DNA from: Rhodospirillaceae bacterium UBA1479
GTDB taxonomy: Bacteria > Pseudomonadota > Alphaproteobacteria > Rhodospirillales > Casp-alpha2
Assembly: GCA_002325375.1 (NCBI GenBank)
Contig: DCRZ01000002.1
Location: 673,198-737,197 of the forward strand
DNA: 64,000 bases
Direction of reading: 5' to 3'
Part shown: in pieces, positions 8,772 through 16,821 of the stretch
Layout of the letters: every line of letters begins with the position of its first letter
How positions within the stretch are numbered: the first letter of the stretch is position 1
Notes under the pieces: generated by a model
What the model was told of the DNA's origin: nothing
The model's database searches: none
What the model saw: the letters and a program-made list of their open reading frames with translations, nothing else
Program-made: the position numbers and the translations under genes

Positions 8772-11072
8772 ATGTACAAGACCCACGGTTCCCACTGGGG
8801 AGCGTTCGAAGCCCGCGCCCAAGATAATCGCGTCGTGGATATCCGGCCCCTTGCCGGAGATCCCGATCCGTCGCCGATCCTGGGCGGCATGGCCGAAGGC
8901 GTGCACCACGACTGCCGCGTCAAGGCACCGGCCATCCGCGAAGGCTGGCTGAAGCATCGCGACCGGGCGCGGGGCGGCGGCCGCTTCGTCGAGGTGCCTT
9001 GGGACGAAGCGCTCGATATCGTCGCCGAAGAACTGCGGCGGGTGAAGGACGCCCATGGCAACGAAGCGATCTTCGCCGGGTCCTATGGCTGGTCCAGCGC
9101 CGGGCGCTTCCACCACGCCAAGACCCAGATGCAGCGCTTTCTCAACTGCTTCGGCGGTTATACGGCGCAGAAGCACAGCTATTCCCTGGCTGCCGGGCTG
9201 GCCATTCTGCCGCATATCGTGGGCGATCTGGCGCCGCTTCGCGGGTTGACCTCCTGGGCCTCGATCGCCGAGGCCACGGACACCCTGGTCGCCTTCGGCG
9301 GCATCCCCATCCGCAACACTCAGGTGGAGCCGGGCGGCACCGCATCCCATACCACCGTGCCCTGGCTGAAGAAACTCGCCGCGCGCGGCACCCATGTCGT
9401 CAGCATCACGCCCCTTCGCAACGACACCCCCGATTTTCTGAACCCTGAATGGATCGCCCCCCGGCCCAACACGGACGTGGCCCTGATGCTGGGCCTGGCC
9501 CATACCCTGGTGTCGGAAGACCTTCACAATCCCCATTTCCTGGCGGCCCATGCCGTCGGGGGCGAGCAATTCCTGGCCTATGTGATGGGCGGGGCGGACG
9601 GCCAGGCGAAATCCGCCGATTGGGCGGCGGACATCTGCGACGTGCCGGCGGACACGATCCGCACCCTCGCCCGCCGCATGGCGGCGGGGCGCACCATGAT
9701 CGCCACCAGCTATTCCCTACAGCGCGGCGATCATGGCGAGCAGACGTTCTGGATGACCATGGCCCTGGCCTGTCTGCTGGGCCAGATCGGCCTGCCCGGC
9801 GGCGGTTTCGGCTTCGGCTACGGCAGCATGCACGGCCAGGGCAATCCGGTGCCCAAAATGCCGTCGCTGACCCATTCCGCCGGCACCAACCCGACCGGCA
9901 GTTTCATTCCCGTGGCGCGGGTCACGGACCTGCTGCTCAACCCGGGCGGCGAATACGATTTCGACGGCGAACGGCGGACCTATCCGGATACCAAGCTGAT
10001 CTACTGGTGCGGCGGCAATCCGTTCCACCATCACCAGGACCTGAACCGCCTGCTGGACGGCTGGCGGCGGCCGGACACGGTGATCGTGAACGAGCCCTGG
10101 TGGACGCCCACGGCCAAGCTCGCCGATATCGTGCTACCGGCCACGACCACCCTGGAACGCAACGACATCGGCCATTCGTCCCGCGACCGTTTCCTGGTCG
10201 CCATGAAGCAGATCGTCACGCCGCAGTTTCAATCCAAGAACGATTTCGACATCTTCCGGGGCCTGGCACAGCGCCTGGACATCGAAGCCGCCTTCACCGA
10301 AGGCCGCGACGAAGACGCCTGGCTGCGCCATCTGTACGATCAGGCGCGCGAGGGCGCCGGGCCGCTGGCCAACCGCATGCCCGATTTCGACGCCTTCTGG
10401 GAACAGGGCATTCTGGAACTGGACGCACCCGAAAAACCGCATGTGGTTTACGAAGGCTTCCGCGCCGACCCTGCCGCCAATCCCCTGCCGACGCCGTCGG
10501 GCAGGTTCGAAATCTTTTCAGAGACCATTGCCGGGTTCGGCTATGACGACTGCCCGGGCCATCCGGTGTGGCGGGAACCGGCGGAATGGCTGGGCGGGCA
10601 AACCGCCAAGACCTGGCCGCTGCACCTAATTTCCAACCAGCCCAAGCACAAGCTGCATTCCCAGCTTGATTTCGTCGGGCCCAGCCGCGCCGCCAAGCAG
10701 GACGGGCGGGAGCCCGTGTTCCTGTCGCCCGGCGATGCCCGGGCCCGCAGCATTCAGGATGGCGATTTGGTGCGGCTTTTCAACGGCCGGGGCGAAACCC
10801 TGGCCGTGGCCGTGATCAGCGACGACGTGCGCGACGGCGTGGCGCAATTGCCGACGGGGGCTTGGTTCGACCCGGCCGACTGGGCGGGATCGTCGAGCCT
10901 GGAACGCCACGGAAATCCCAACGTCCTGACCTTGGACAAGGGCACGTCCAAACTGGGCCAGGGGCCGATTTCCCATACCACGCTGGTCGAGGTTGAGAAA
11001 TTCAACGGTCAGGCGGAATCTCCGGAGCCCTTCCGGGTCCCGGAGGTGGTGGTCCTGCCCGCCGCCGAATAA
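8772..11072 (+). CDS. Molybdopterin oxidoreductase, BisC/TorA/DMSO-reductase type
   Basis: 766 residues. The N-terminus lacks the four Cys of an iron-sulfur cluster. The segment GSYGWSSAGRFHHAKTQMQR and a Ser (about residue 138) in KHSYSLAAG match biotin sulfoxide / TMAO reductases, where Ser binds molybdenum. Later blocks (SLQRGDHGEQ, YGSMHGQGNP, WWTPTAKLADIVLPATTTLE) bind the two pterin cofactors. There is no Tat signal, so it is likely cytoplasmic, as BisC is. Such enzymes reduce S- or N-oxides; the reverse direction is also possible. The ATG at 8772 gives the family's usual start; a TTG at 8694 in frame lacks similarity. It sits 85 bp after the ComA-like gene on the same strand, within the sulfur locus. 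Confidence 0.88.
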   Translation: MYKTHGSHWGAFEARAQDNRVVDIRPLAGDPDPSPILGGMAEGVHHDCRVKAPAIREGWLKHRDRARGGGRFVEVPWDEALDIVAEELRRVKDAHGNEAIFAGSYGWSSAGRFHHAKTQMQRFLNCFGGYTAQKHSYSLAAGLAILPHIVGDLAPLRGLTSWASIAEATDTLVAFGGIPIRNTQVEPGGTASHTTVPWLKKLAARGTHVVSITPLRNDTPDFLNPEWIAPRPNTDVALMLGLAHTLVSEDLHNPHFLAAHAVGGEQFLAYVMGGADGQAKSADWAADICDVPADTIRTLARRMAAGRTMIATSYSLQRGDHGEQTFWMTMALACLLGQIGLPGGGFGFGYGSMHGQGNPVPKMPSLTHSAGTNPTGSFIPVARVTDLLLNPGGEYDFDGERRTYPDTKLIYWCGGNPFHHHQDLNRLLDGWRRPDTVIVNEPWWTPTAKLADIVLPATTTLERNDIGHSSRDRFLVAMKQIVTPQFQSKNDFDIFRGLAQRLDIEAAFTEGRDEDAWLRHLYDQAREGAGPLANRMPDFDAFWEQGILELDAPEKPHVVYEGFRADPAANPLPTPSGRFEIFSETIAGFGYDDCPGHPVWREPAEWLGGQTAKTWPLHLISNQPKHKLHSQLDFVGPSRAAKQDGREPVFLSPGDARARSIQDGDLVRLFNGRGETLAVAVISDDVRDGVAQLPTGAWFDPADWAGSSSLERHGNPNVLTLDKGTSKLGQGPISHTTLVEVEKFNGQAESPEPFRVPEVVVLPAAE

Positions 11073-11078
11073 ACCACC

Positions 11079-11762
11079 CTAGAGCAGCTTCAGAACGCCC
11101 TTGAGGTCCTTGCCCTGGAAGGTCGGGCCCAGGGCCGGGTCCATGGGCAGGTCGCCGGTGCGGTTGGACCAGTAGCAGGTCATGCCGTAGGCGATGGCAC
11201 CCACCACGTCGCCGGCACCGCCCGCGACATGCAGGATGTCCTTCGATCCGATGCCGAGCACGCGGGTCGGCAGCTCGTAGACCGAGGGATGGGGCTTGTA
11301 GAAGCCCGCCGTTTCCGACGACAGCACATGGTCGAAGGCGCCTGGGCCGAACACGCCGGCGACGCTGTCCAACTGGTCCTGGTCGCCGTTGGACAGGATC
11401 GCCGTGGCGTAGCCCTTTTTCTTGATCGCCTGCATCACCGCCGGGGCCTCGGGCCAGGGCGTCAGGGTGCCCCAGCCGGCAACCAGTTTCCGCTTCGTCG
11501 CCGCATCCACCTTCTTGCCGGACTTGCCGAGCGCATAGTCGAGGCCGATGGCCGTGCAGTCCTTGAACGGCATGCGGCCCTTGCCGAGGGAATTGCTGGC
11601 CGCGGCGCGGCTCATCTGCACCTGGCGCCAGGTGCGGGAGAAGGCGGCGGCCTTGTCCTTCCGCATGCCCAGGGTCTGCTGCACGATGGCGGTCAGGCTC
11701 GACTGGATGTCGAGCAGGGCCGAAAAGACGTCGAAGGTGACGAGTTTGTAGGGCTGGGTCAT
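11079..11762 (-). CDS. HAD-superfamily hydrolase, haloacid-dehalogenase type
   Basis: 227 residues. The nucleophile Asp11 sits in VTFDVFSALLD, followed by motif II (AILSNGD), a Lys in GFYKPHPSVYEL and an acidic motif (HVAGGAGDVVGA). The pattern is that of (S)-2-haloacid dehalogenases, but many relatives are phosphatases. It is convergent with the molybdoenzyme (6 bp apart) and is the last gene after the transporter-dioxygenase operon, separated from it by 110 bp and a terminator-like hairpin. AGGAGC precedes the ATG at 11762. A phosphatase acting on a phosphosulfo-intermediate would fit the ComA-like neighbour, but that is a guess. Confidence 0.8.
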   Translation of the reverse strand: MTQPYKLVTFDVFSALLDIQSSLTAIVQQTLGMRKDKAAAFSRTWRQVQMSRAAASNSLGKGRMPFKDCTAIGLDYALGKSGKKVDAATKRKLVAGWGTLTPWPEAPAVMQAIKKKGYATAILSNGDQDQLDSVAGVFGPGAFDHVLSSETAGFYKPHPSVYELPTRVLGIGSKDILHVAGGAGDVVGAIAYGMTCYWSNRTGDLPMDPALGPTFQGKDLKGVLKLL

Positions 11763-11799
11763 GGGGGCTCCTTGGTGTTTCTGCGGTGGCGTTCCGCGC

Positions 11800-11834
11800 A
11801 AAAAGATACCCTCTCCTCGGGCGGAGGAGAGGGT
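11800..11834 (-). terminator. Rho-independent terminator after TauD-like gene
   Basis: Read on the minus strand there is an 11-bp perfect stem (ACCCTCTCCTC / GAGGAGAGGGT, 5-base loop) at 11808-11834, closely followed by TTTTT at 11800-11804. It lies between the dioxygenase (ends 11873) and the HAD gene (starts 11762). It would end most transcripts of the importer operon and leave the HAD gene with read-through or its own promoter. Confidence 0.65.
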
Positions 11835-11872
11835 TTAGATGTTCACATATTCGCTATCGGACTTAGTTGTTT

Positions 11873-12733
11873 TTAAACCGGGCGCGTGCCGCGGACGGTG
11901 GTCCGGTGCATGGAACGTTCCTGGCTGAGGTCGTAGTCCGTGGCCCGGTGCATGGTGCAGCGGTTGTCCCACATCACCACGTCGCCCTGCTGCCATTTGT
12001 GGCGGTAGACGAACTGGTCCTGGGTCGAATGCTCGAACAGATGCTCCAGCAGGTCGCGGCTTTCGTTGTCGCCCATGCCTTCGACGCGCGAGGTGAAACC
12101 CTCGTTGACGAAGATGGCCTTCTTGCCCGTTTCCGGATGGGTGCGGGCGATCGGGTGGATGACATCCACCCACTGGGACAGTTCTTCCTCGGTCTTCACA
12201 GGGCGCACGCCGGCGTTCATCATGGCTTCGTACCGGGTGCGGTAGGTATGAACGGCCTTGAGGCCCTCGAGCTTCGCCTTGGTGGCGTCGTCGAGGGCGT
12301 CATAGGCGGCCGTCATGTCCGCGTAGAGGGTATCACCACCCTCCGGCGGGGTGATCAGGCCATGCAGGATCGAGCCCATGGGCGGGACGTCTTCGTAGGT
12401 GATGTCCGAATGCCAATAGGCGCCGCCGTTGTTGATGGGCTGCGCCCCGCCCCGGCCCCGGTTCGAGAGAACCAGGATCTCGGGGAACTCGGGATGCAGG
12501 ATTTCCTTCACCGTGTGGCGCTGCAGGTCCCCGAAGCGGCGGGAATACTCCAGGTGCCGCTCCATGGTCAGGTTTTCCTGACCCCGGACCACGAGAACCG
12601 GATAGGCCATCCACGCCTTGTGCAGGTCGGCGATGGTCTGGTCGTCCAGGTCCATGTTGAGGTCGAGGCCCACAACTTCCGCCGCCAAGGGATTGTCGAG
12701 CGGCTTCACTGGGATTTGGATGGTGATGGTCAC
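11873..12733 (-). CDS. TauD-family 2-oxoglutarate-dependent dioxygenase
   Basis: 286 residues. Iron ligands are visible as HSD in YWHSDITYEDVP and His in CTMHRATDYD, with the 2-oxoglutarate Arg in ERSMHRTTVRG. Taurine and alkylsulfonate dioxygenases of this family hydroxylate the carbon bearing the sulfonate and release sulfite. The start is a GTG at 12733 with GGAG eight bases upstream. It follows 19 bp after the second ABC permease, so it is the enzymatic output of a TauABC-D-like operon. It is clearly related to, but not a copy of, the dioxygenase at 3301-4185, so the two probably handle different substrates. Confidence 0.88.
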   Translation of the reverse strand: MTITIQIPVKPLDNPLAAEVVGLDLNMDLDDQTIADLHKAWMAYPVLVVRGQENLTMERHLEYSRRFGDLQRHTVKEILHPEFPEILVLSNRGRGGAQPINNGGAYWHSDITYEDVPPMGSILHGLITPPEGGDTLYADMTAAYDALDDATKAKLEGLKAVHTYRTRYEAMMNAGVRPVKTEEELSQWVDVIHPIARTHPETGKKAIFVNEGFTSRVEGMGDNESRDLLEHLFEHSTQDQFVYRHKWQQGDVVMWDNRCTMHRATDYDLSQERSMHRTTVRGTRPV

Positions 12734-12752
12734 GGGATGGTCTCCGGTCTTG

Positions 12753-13640
12753 TTACCGCTGCATACCCCAGCGGTTGATGGTCTTCAGCTCGATGTTGCG
12801 GAAGATCAGGTTCTCCACGGTGATCCCGATAAGGATGACCATGAACAAGCCGGCGAACACGCCTTCGGTCTCGATATTTTGCGAGGATTCGAAGATGTAC
12901 CAGCCCAGCCCGCCGCCGCCCGACGAGGCGCCGAACACAAGTTCGGCACCGATCAGGGTGCGCCAGGCGAATGCCCAGCCGACCTTCATCCCGGTCATGA
13001 TCGCCGGCAAGGCGGCCGGAACCAGAATCTTGACCACGAAGGGCACGCCCTTGAGGCCATAGTTCTCGCCGATCATGCGCAGGGTCGAAGACACGTTCTT
13101 GAACCCGGAATGAGTGTTGAGCGCCACGGCCCAAAGCACGGCGTGAACCAACACGAAGACCAGGCTGGCCGTGCCGAGCCCGAACCACAGCATGGCCAAG
13201 GGAAGCATGGCGATGGAGGGCAGCGGGTTGAACATGGCGGTGGCCATGGAGATGAAATCACCACCGAGCCGGCTTGATGTGCCCCACAGGACAAGGATCG
13301 CGGCAATGGCCATGCCGGTGGCATAGCCGATTACCAGAACCTTGACGGAGAACCACACTTTCGCCAACAGCTCGCCATCAACAAGATCGCTGACAAGCCG
13401 GTCCAGAGCGGACAGGAAGGTCGGGAACATCAGGGGTTCGACGTCCAGGAGGACCGTATAAGCCTGCCAGATCGCAACCAGGCTCAGCAGAATGAAGGCC
13501 TTACGGACGCCGTTGATGTTCCAGATCTTTTCAAACACCGATAGTTTGACGGCAACGTCGCCCGTATGGGCAAGGGCGATGTTCTCGTTGATGAACTCGG
13601 GCCGGATGATCGGTTCGGGAAGCGTTTTTTGCGTGCTCAT
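12753..13640 (-). CDS. ABC transporter permease, TauC/SsuC-like (second)
   Basis: 295 residues, with about six hydrophobic helices after a soluble N-terminus of roughly 45 residues that begins MSTQKTLPEPIIRPEF. The EAA-type loop region lies around YGLKGVPFVVKILVPAALP, which contacts the ATPase. The ATG overlaps the upstream permease stop by four bases, indicating translational coupling. The N-terminal extension resembles that of the partner permease (MSTLPQTVVRPEFDAGD), so the two are paralogues that likely form a heterodimeric channel. Most Tau/Ssu importers use a single permease gene, so the pair is slightly unusual. The substrate is inferred as a sulfonate or other small organic sulfur compound from the adjoining dioxygenase. 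Confidence 0.88.
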   Translation of the reverse strand: MSTQKTLPEPIIRPEFINENIALAHTGDVAVKLSVFEKIWNINGVRKAFILLSLVAIWQAYTVLLDVEPLMFPTFLSALDRLVSDLVDGELLAKVWFSVKVLVIGYATGMAIAAILVLWGTSSRLGGDFISMATAMFNPLPSIAMLPLAMLWFGLGTASLVFVLVHAVLWAVALNTHSGFKNVSSTLRMIGENYGLKGVPFVVKILVPAALPAIMTGMKVGWAFAWRTLIGAELVFGASSGGGGLGWYIFESSQNIETEGVFAGLFMVILIGITVENLIFRNIELKTINRWGMQR

Positions 13641-14539
13641 GATGATTGCATCCCCCAGCGCCGAACGGTGCGTGATTCGATTGTGGAGAAGATCAGGCTC
13701 TCGACCAGGACACCGACCAGGATGACGGTGAACAGGCCCGCGAAGACGTAAGGAATACGCAGGTCCATCTGGTTCGCGAACACGAACCAGCCGAGTCCGC
13801 CGGACTGGGTGCCCGAGGTATCGGCAATCGCCCCGCCGAACACCAGTTCAGCCGCGATCAGCGTGCGCCAGGCATAGGCCCAGCCGACCTTCAGGCCCAT
13901 CAGGATGGATGGGAAAGCCGCCGGGATCAGCAGTTTGGTCACATAGCTTACGCCCTTGAGGCCGTAATTGCGGCCGACCATGCGTTGGGTTTCGGAAACA
14001 CCCATGAAGCCCGTATGGGCGTTCAGCGCGACCGGCCAGATGACCGAATGCAACAGCGTGAACACCACTGAACTGGACCCCAGCCCGAACCACAGCAACG
14101 CCAGCGGCAACAGCGCAATGGCGGGCAGCGGATTGAGCATGGCCGTCAGCGTCGACAGAACGTCGCTGCCGAACCGGGTCATGATGGCGGCCGTTGTCAG
14201 CAGCGTCGCGATGACCAAGCCGATGGCGTAGCCGGTGAGCAGCACCGTCATCGAGTTCTTGATCATGATCAGCAGCTGATCGTTGAGCACGGCATCGTAC
14301 AGGGCGACGGCCGTGTCCGAGAATTTGGGCAGGATGTATTCGGAAACACCCGAAAGCCGCGTGTAGATTTCCCAGGCCATCATGAGGGCGATGAGGATGG
14401 TCAGCTTGCGCACACCATCCATGTCGACAAGCTTTTCCCAAAGCGACAGCTTGCGGGCAACGTCGCCGTGGGAAGCTTCGGACAGGTCGCCGGCGTCGAA
14501 TTCTGGCCGCACGACCGTTTGCGGAAGGGTACTCATCAA
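13637..14539 (-). CDS. ABC transporter permease, TauC/SsuC-like (first)
   Basis: 300 residues and an inner-membrane permease of the nitrate/taurine/sulfonate class. The coupling loop reads YGLKGVSYVTKLLIPAAFP. The C-terminal part, AYAWRTLIAAELVFGGA, is strongly similar to the next gene (AFAWRTLIGAELVFGAS). It shares a four-base ATGA overlap with the ATPase gene upstream and another with the second permease downstream, so the three are one translationally coupled operon. An ATG three codons into this frame is an alternative start. Together with the second permease, the ATPase and the binding protein, this makes a complete importer. Confidence 0.88.
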   Translation of the reverse strand: MMSTLPQTVVRPEFDAGDLSEASHGDVARKLSLWEKLVDMDGVRKLTILIALMMAWEIYTRLSGVSEYILPKFSDTAVALYDAVLNDQLLIMIKNSMTVLLTGYAIGLVIATLLTTAAIMTRFGSDVLSTLTAMLNPLPAIALLPLALLWFGLGSSSVVFTLLHSVIWPVALNAHTGFMGVSETQRMVGRNYGLKGVSYVTKLLIPAAFPSILMGLKVGWAYAWRTLIAAELVFGGAIADTSGTQSGGLGWFVFANQMDLRIPYVFAGLFTVILVGVLVESLIFSTIESRTVRRWGMQSS

Positions 14540-15393
14540 CCTTCGGCCTCCGCCGCCGCGGCCGCCAGTTCGTCTTCGAGAATGCGATCGGCGAACAGCA
14601 TGTTGTGGATTTTGGTCTTCAGTTCCCCGAATTCAGGGTCACCGGTGCTGGCATGGGTCAGGTGGTGGGCGTTCAATTCCGCCTTAACCTGGCCCGGATG
14701 CGGCGACAGCACCAGAATCCGCGAGCCGACGATCAACGCTTCTTCGATGGAGTGGGTGACGAACAGCACGGTGAAGTGGGTGTCCTCCCACAGCTGAAGC
14801 AATTCTTCCTGCATCTGCAGACGCGTCAGTGCGTCAAGCGCGGCGAAGGGCTCATCCATCAACAGGATGTCCGGTTCCATGGCCATGCCGCGGGCAATGG
14901 ACACGCGCTGCTTCATGCCGCCGGACAGCATGTGCGGATAGGTGTCCTCGAACCGGTCGAGCTTCACCTTCTTGATGTATTCCATGGCGATGTCATTCGC
15001 CTCGGATTGTGTCTTGCAACGGCCGCCGTTCATAAGCGCGAAGGTGATGTTTTCCTTGACTGTCTTCCAGGGCAGAAGCTGATCGAATTCCTGGAACACC
15101 ATGACCCGGTCAGGGCCCGGTTCCTTGATGTCGACCCCCTTCAGCCGCATGTTGCCTTCGACCGGCTTGAGATAGCCGGCGACCCCTTTCAGCAGGGTCG
15201 ACTTGCCGCAGCCCGAAGGGCCGAGCAGGACAAAACGGTCAGCGGGATAAACCTTGAAGCCGACCCGGTAGGTCGCCGTGATCAAGTGTTCCTTGGTTTT
15301 ATACTGAAGGGTGACACCGTCGACATCCAAAAGGGGGTCAACGGCGGCCGCGGCGGGGGTGTTCCCCGCCGCGGTGTGGGCGCCTTGAGTCAT
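14536..15393 (-). CDS. ABC transporter ATP-binding protein, TauB/SsuB-like
   Basis: 285 residues. Walker A is GPSGCGKST, the Q-loop is QEFDQLLPW, the ABC signature is LSGGMKQR and Walker B is DILLMDEPFAALD, with the switch His in VTHSIEEA. Family members energise uptake of taurine, alkylsulfonates, nitrate or related small anions. The N-terminus carries a low-complexity leader (TAAGNTPAAAAV). It starts three bases after the binding-protein stop and overlaps the permease by four bases. The C-terminal tail past the ATPase core (about residues 245-285, ending AAAAEAEG) is longer than strictly needed. Confidence 0.93.
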   Translation of the reverse strand: MTQGAHTAAGNTPAAAAVDPLLDVDGVTLQYKTKEHLITATYRVGFKVYPADRFVLLGPSGCGKSTLLKGVAGYLKPVEGNMRLKGVDIKEPGPDRVMVFQEFDQLLPWKTVKENITFALMNGGRCKTQSEANDIAMEYIKKVKLDRFEDTYPHMLSGGMKQRVSIARGMAMEPDILLMDEPFAALDALTRLQMQEELLQLWEDTHFTVLFVTHSIEEALIVGSRILVLSPHPGQVKAELNAHHLTHASTGDPEFGELKTKIHNMLFADRILEDELAAAAAEAEG

Positions 15394-15396
15394 GTT

Positions 15397-16440
15397 CTAG
15401 CTACCGCTCAGATCGTAGTTGTTTTCCCAGAAGTATTCTTTCCAGTCGGCAGGCATGTTCTTGATCGAGCCGATGGAATGCATGAACTTGGCAAACTCCA
15501 TGGTCCGGCTGGGCGAGATGGAATAGTGCATTTCGCTCTTGTCTTTGATCATCGCCTTGACGTCTTCCAGCGGCAGCTTGGATTTGGTGAACTTGTGGAA
15601 CAGCGCGGCTGCGCGGTCAGTGTCTTCGTTGATCCACTTGGCAGCCTTGCGGTAGGAGTCGCTGACGCATTTGAACAGCTTGGGATTCTCGTTCTTCCAC
15701 TTCTCGGTGTTGTAAAGCAGGACCGTGGAATGCTCACCGCCCAAAACGTCATAAGAGGTCATGACCGTGCGGACCTTGCCGCTTTTCACTTCCTGGTAGG
15801 ACGTCGGCAGGGTGGCGAAATGGCTTTTCACAGCCTGTCCGCCGGCCATCAGCGCCGCCGCAGCGGACGGGTGCTTCATGGAGACGGTGATATCGTCCAG
15901 TTTGAACGCTTCTTCCGGGCCCCACTTCTTGGCCGCGGCCATCTGCAGGACCACCGCCTGGATTGAGACCTTCACCGAAGGCGTGGCGATCTTGTGATCG
16001 GTCAGGCCGACATAGTCTTCGAGCTTGTTGACCTTGGGGTCGTTGGTGTTCAGCTTCAGCGGCATGGCCGACAAGGTCGCGATGGCCTTGACGTTGATGC
16101 GGCCTTTGGTCTTGTCCCACAGTTTGAGCAGCGGGCCGACGCCGCCGGCGGCGAAGTCGACGTTGTTGGACAGCAGCGCCTGGTTGACGGCGGCACCGCC
16201 CGAGAAGCGGTTCATGGTGACTTTGACATCGCCGAGACCGGCATCCTTGGCGCAGGTTTCGATCATCTTGTGATCAAATACCACGTGCTGGGGCAGATAC
16301 AGCAGGCCGAACTGCTGTGCGAAACGGACGGTGTCCGTTTCGGCCTTGGCCGGGGTGGCGCTGCCGGCTGTATAGGCCAATGCGACGGCGCCGCAAACGG
16401 CCGCTGCTGCGACCTTACGTGTAAAACTTCTGTTGGTCAT
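15397..16440 (-). CDS. ABC transporter periplasmic binding protein (TauA/SsuA/NMT1-like)
   Basis: 347 residues with an export signal: basic start MTNRSFTRK, a hydrophobic stretch, and probable cleavage after TPAKA near residue 32. The mature part begins with the family pattern (RFAQQFGLLYLPQHVVFDHKMIE), and FSGGAAVNQALLSNNVDFAAGG is typical of the substrate-binding lobe of taurine/nitrate/NMT1 proteins. The start at 16440 follows GGGAGGA. It is the first gene of the importer operon and is divergent from the DUF3604 gene across 381 bp. The ligand is inferred, not shown; the dioxygenase downstream argues for a sulfonate. Confidence 0.88.
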   Translation of the reverse strand: MTNRSFTRKVAAAAVCGAVALAYTAGSATPAKAETDTVRFAQQFGLLYLPQHVVFDHKMIETCAKDAGLGDVKVTMNRFSGGAAVNQALLSNNVDFAAGGVGPLLKLWDKTKGRINVKAIATLSAMPLKLNTNDPKVNKLEDYVGLTDHKIATPSVKVSIQAVVLQMAAAKKWGPEEAFKLDDITVSMKHPSAAAALMAGGQAVKSHFATLPTSYQEVKSGKVRTVMTSYDVLGGEHSTVLLYNTEKWKNENPKLFKCVSDSYRKAAKWINEDTDRAAALFHKFTKSKLPLEDVKAMIKDKSEMHYSISPSRTMEFAKFMHSIGSIKNMPADWKEYFWENNYDLSGS

Positions 16441-16668
16441 GGTTTTCGTCCTCCCTGATGACGATAATTGAACTGTCACGGAACGGGTTTCGATGCCGTG
16501 TTGTGTCCGCCGGGCTTCTTTGCCCAATCGGATGGGACGTTCACTGTTGTGCCAAACTCCGCATCCCAACCCCCTGGGACCAGTGCTGCGGATGGGCTGA
16601 GTGTCGTGTTCGACCGTTCGTCCCTGGCATCACAGCTTTCAAGACTATCGGGAAAATTTCGATATTCC

Positions 16669-16753
16669 TATATAGTTTTTCTAATTTCCCCCCGATATAG
16701 TGCCTCGCCGAATTACGATATAGTTTTCATGGGTAGGTTGGCAATCACTTGCC
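16669..16753. promoter_or_regulatory. Divergent regulatory region with repeated ATATAGT motif
   Basis: The 381-bp gap 16441-16821 between the binding-protein and DUF3604 genes holds no gene that I can support. It contains three same-direction copies of ATATAGT in TATATAGT (16669) and GATATAGT (16694 and 16717), 25 and 23 bases apart. A GATAGT-like copy lies on the other strand near 16643-16649. A separate inverted repeat GGCAA-TCAC-TTGCC lies at 16740-16753. The first copy is part of CTATATAGTT, identical to the core of the GntR palindrome at 6140-6149. Spacing near two helical turns suggests multiple regulator contacts. Confidence 0.45.
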
Positions 16754-16821
16754 GTAGCTCGTTTCACCAAACGACGCTAATTAAGACAAAACAATGGGAC
16801 ATAGGTCCAGGAGAGGACAAA

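Noticed and set aside
16468..16821. N-terminal extension of the DUF3604 protein
   Set aside because: It would cover the divergent regulatory region with its motif repeats, while a good ribosome site stands before 16822.
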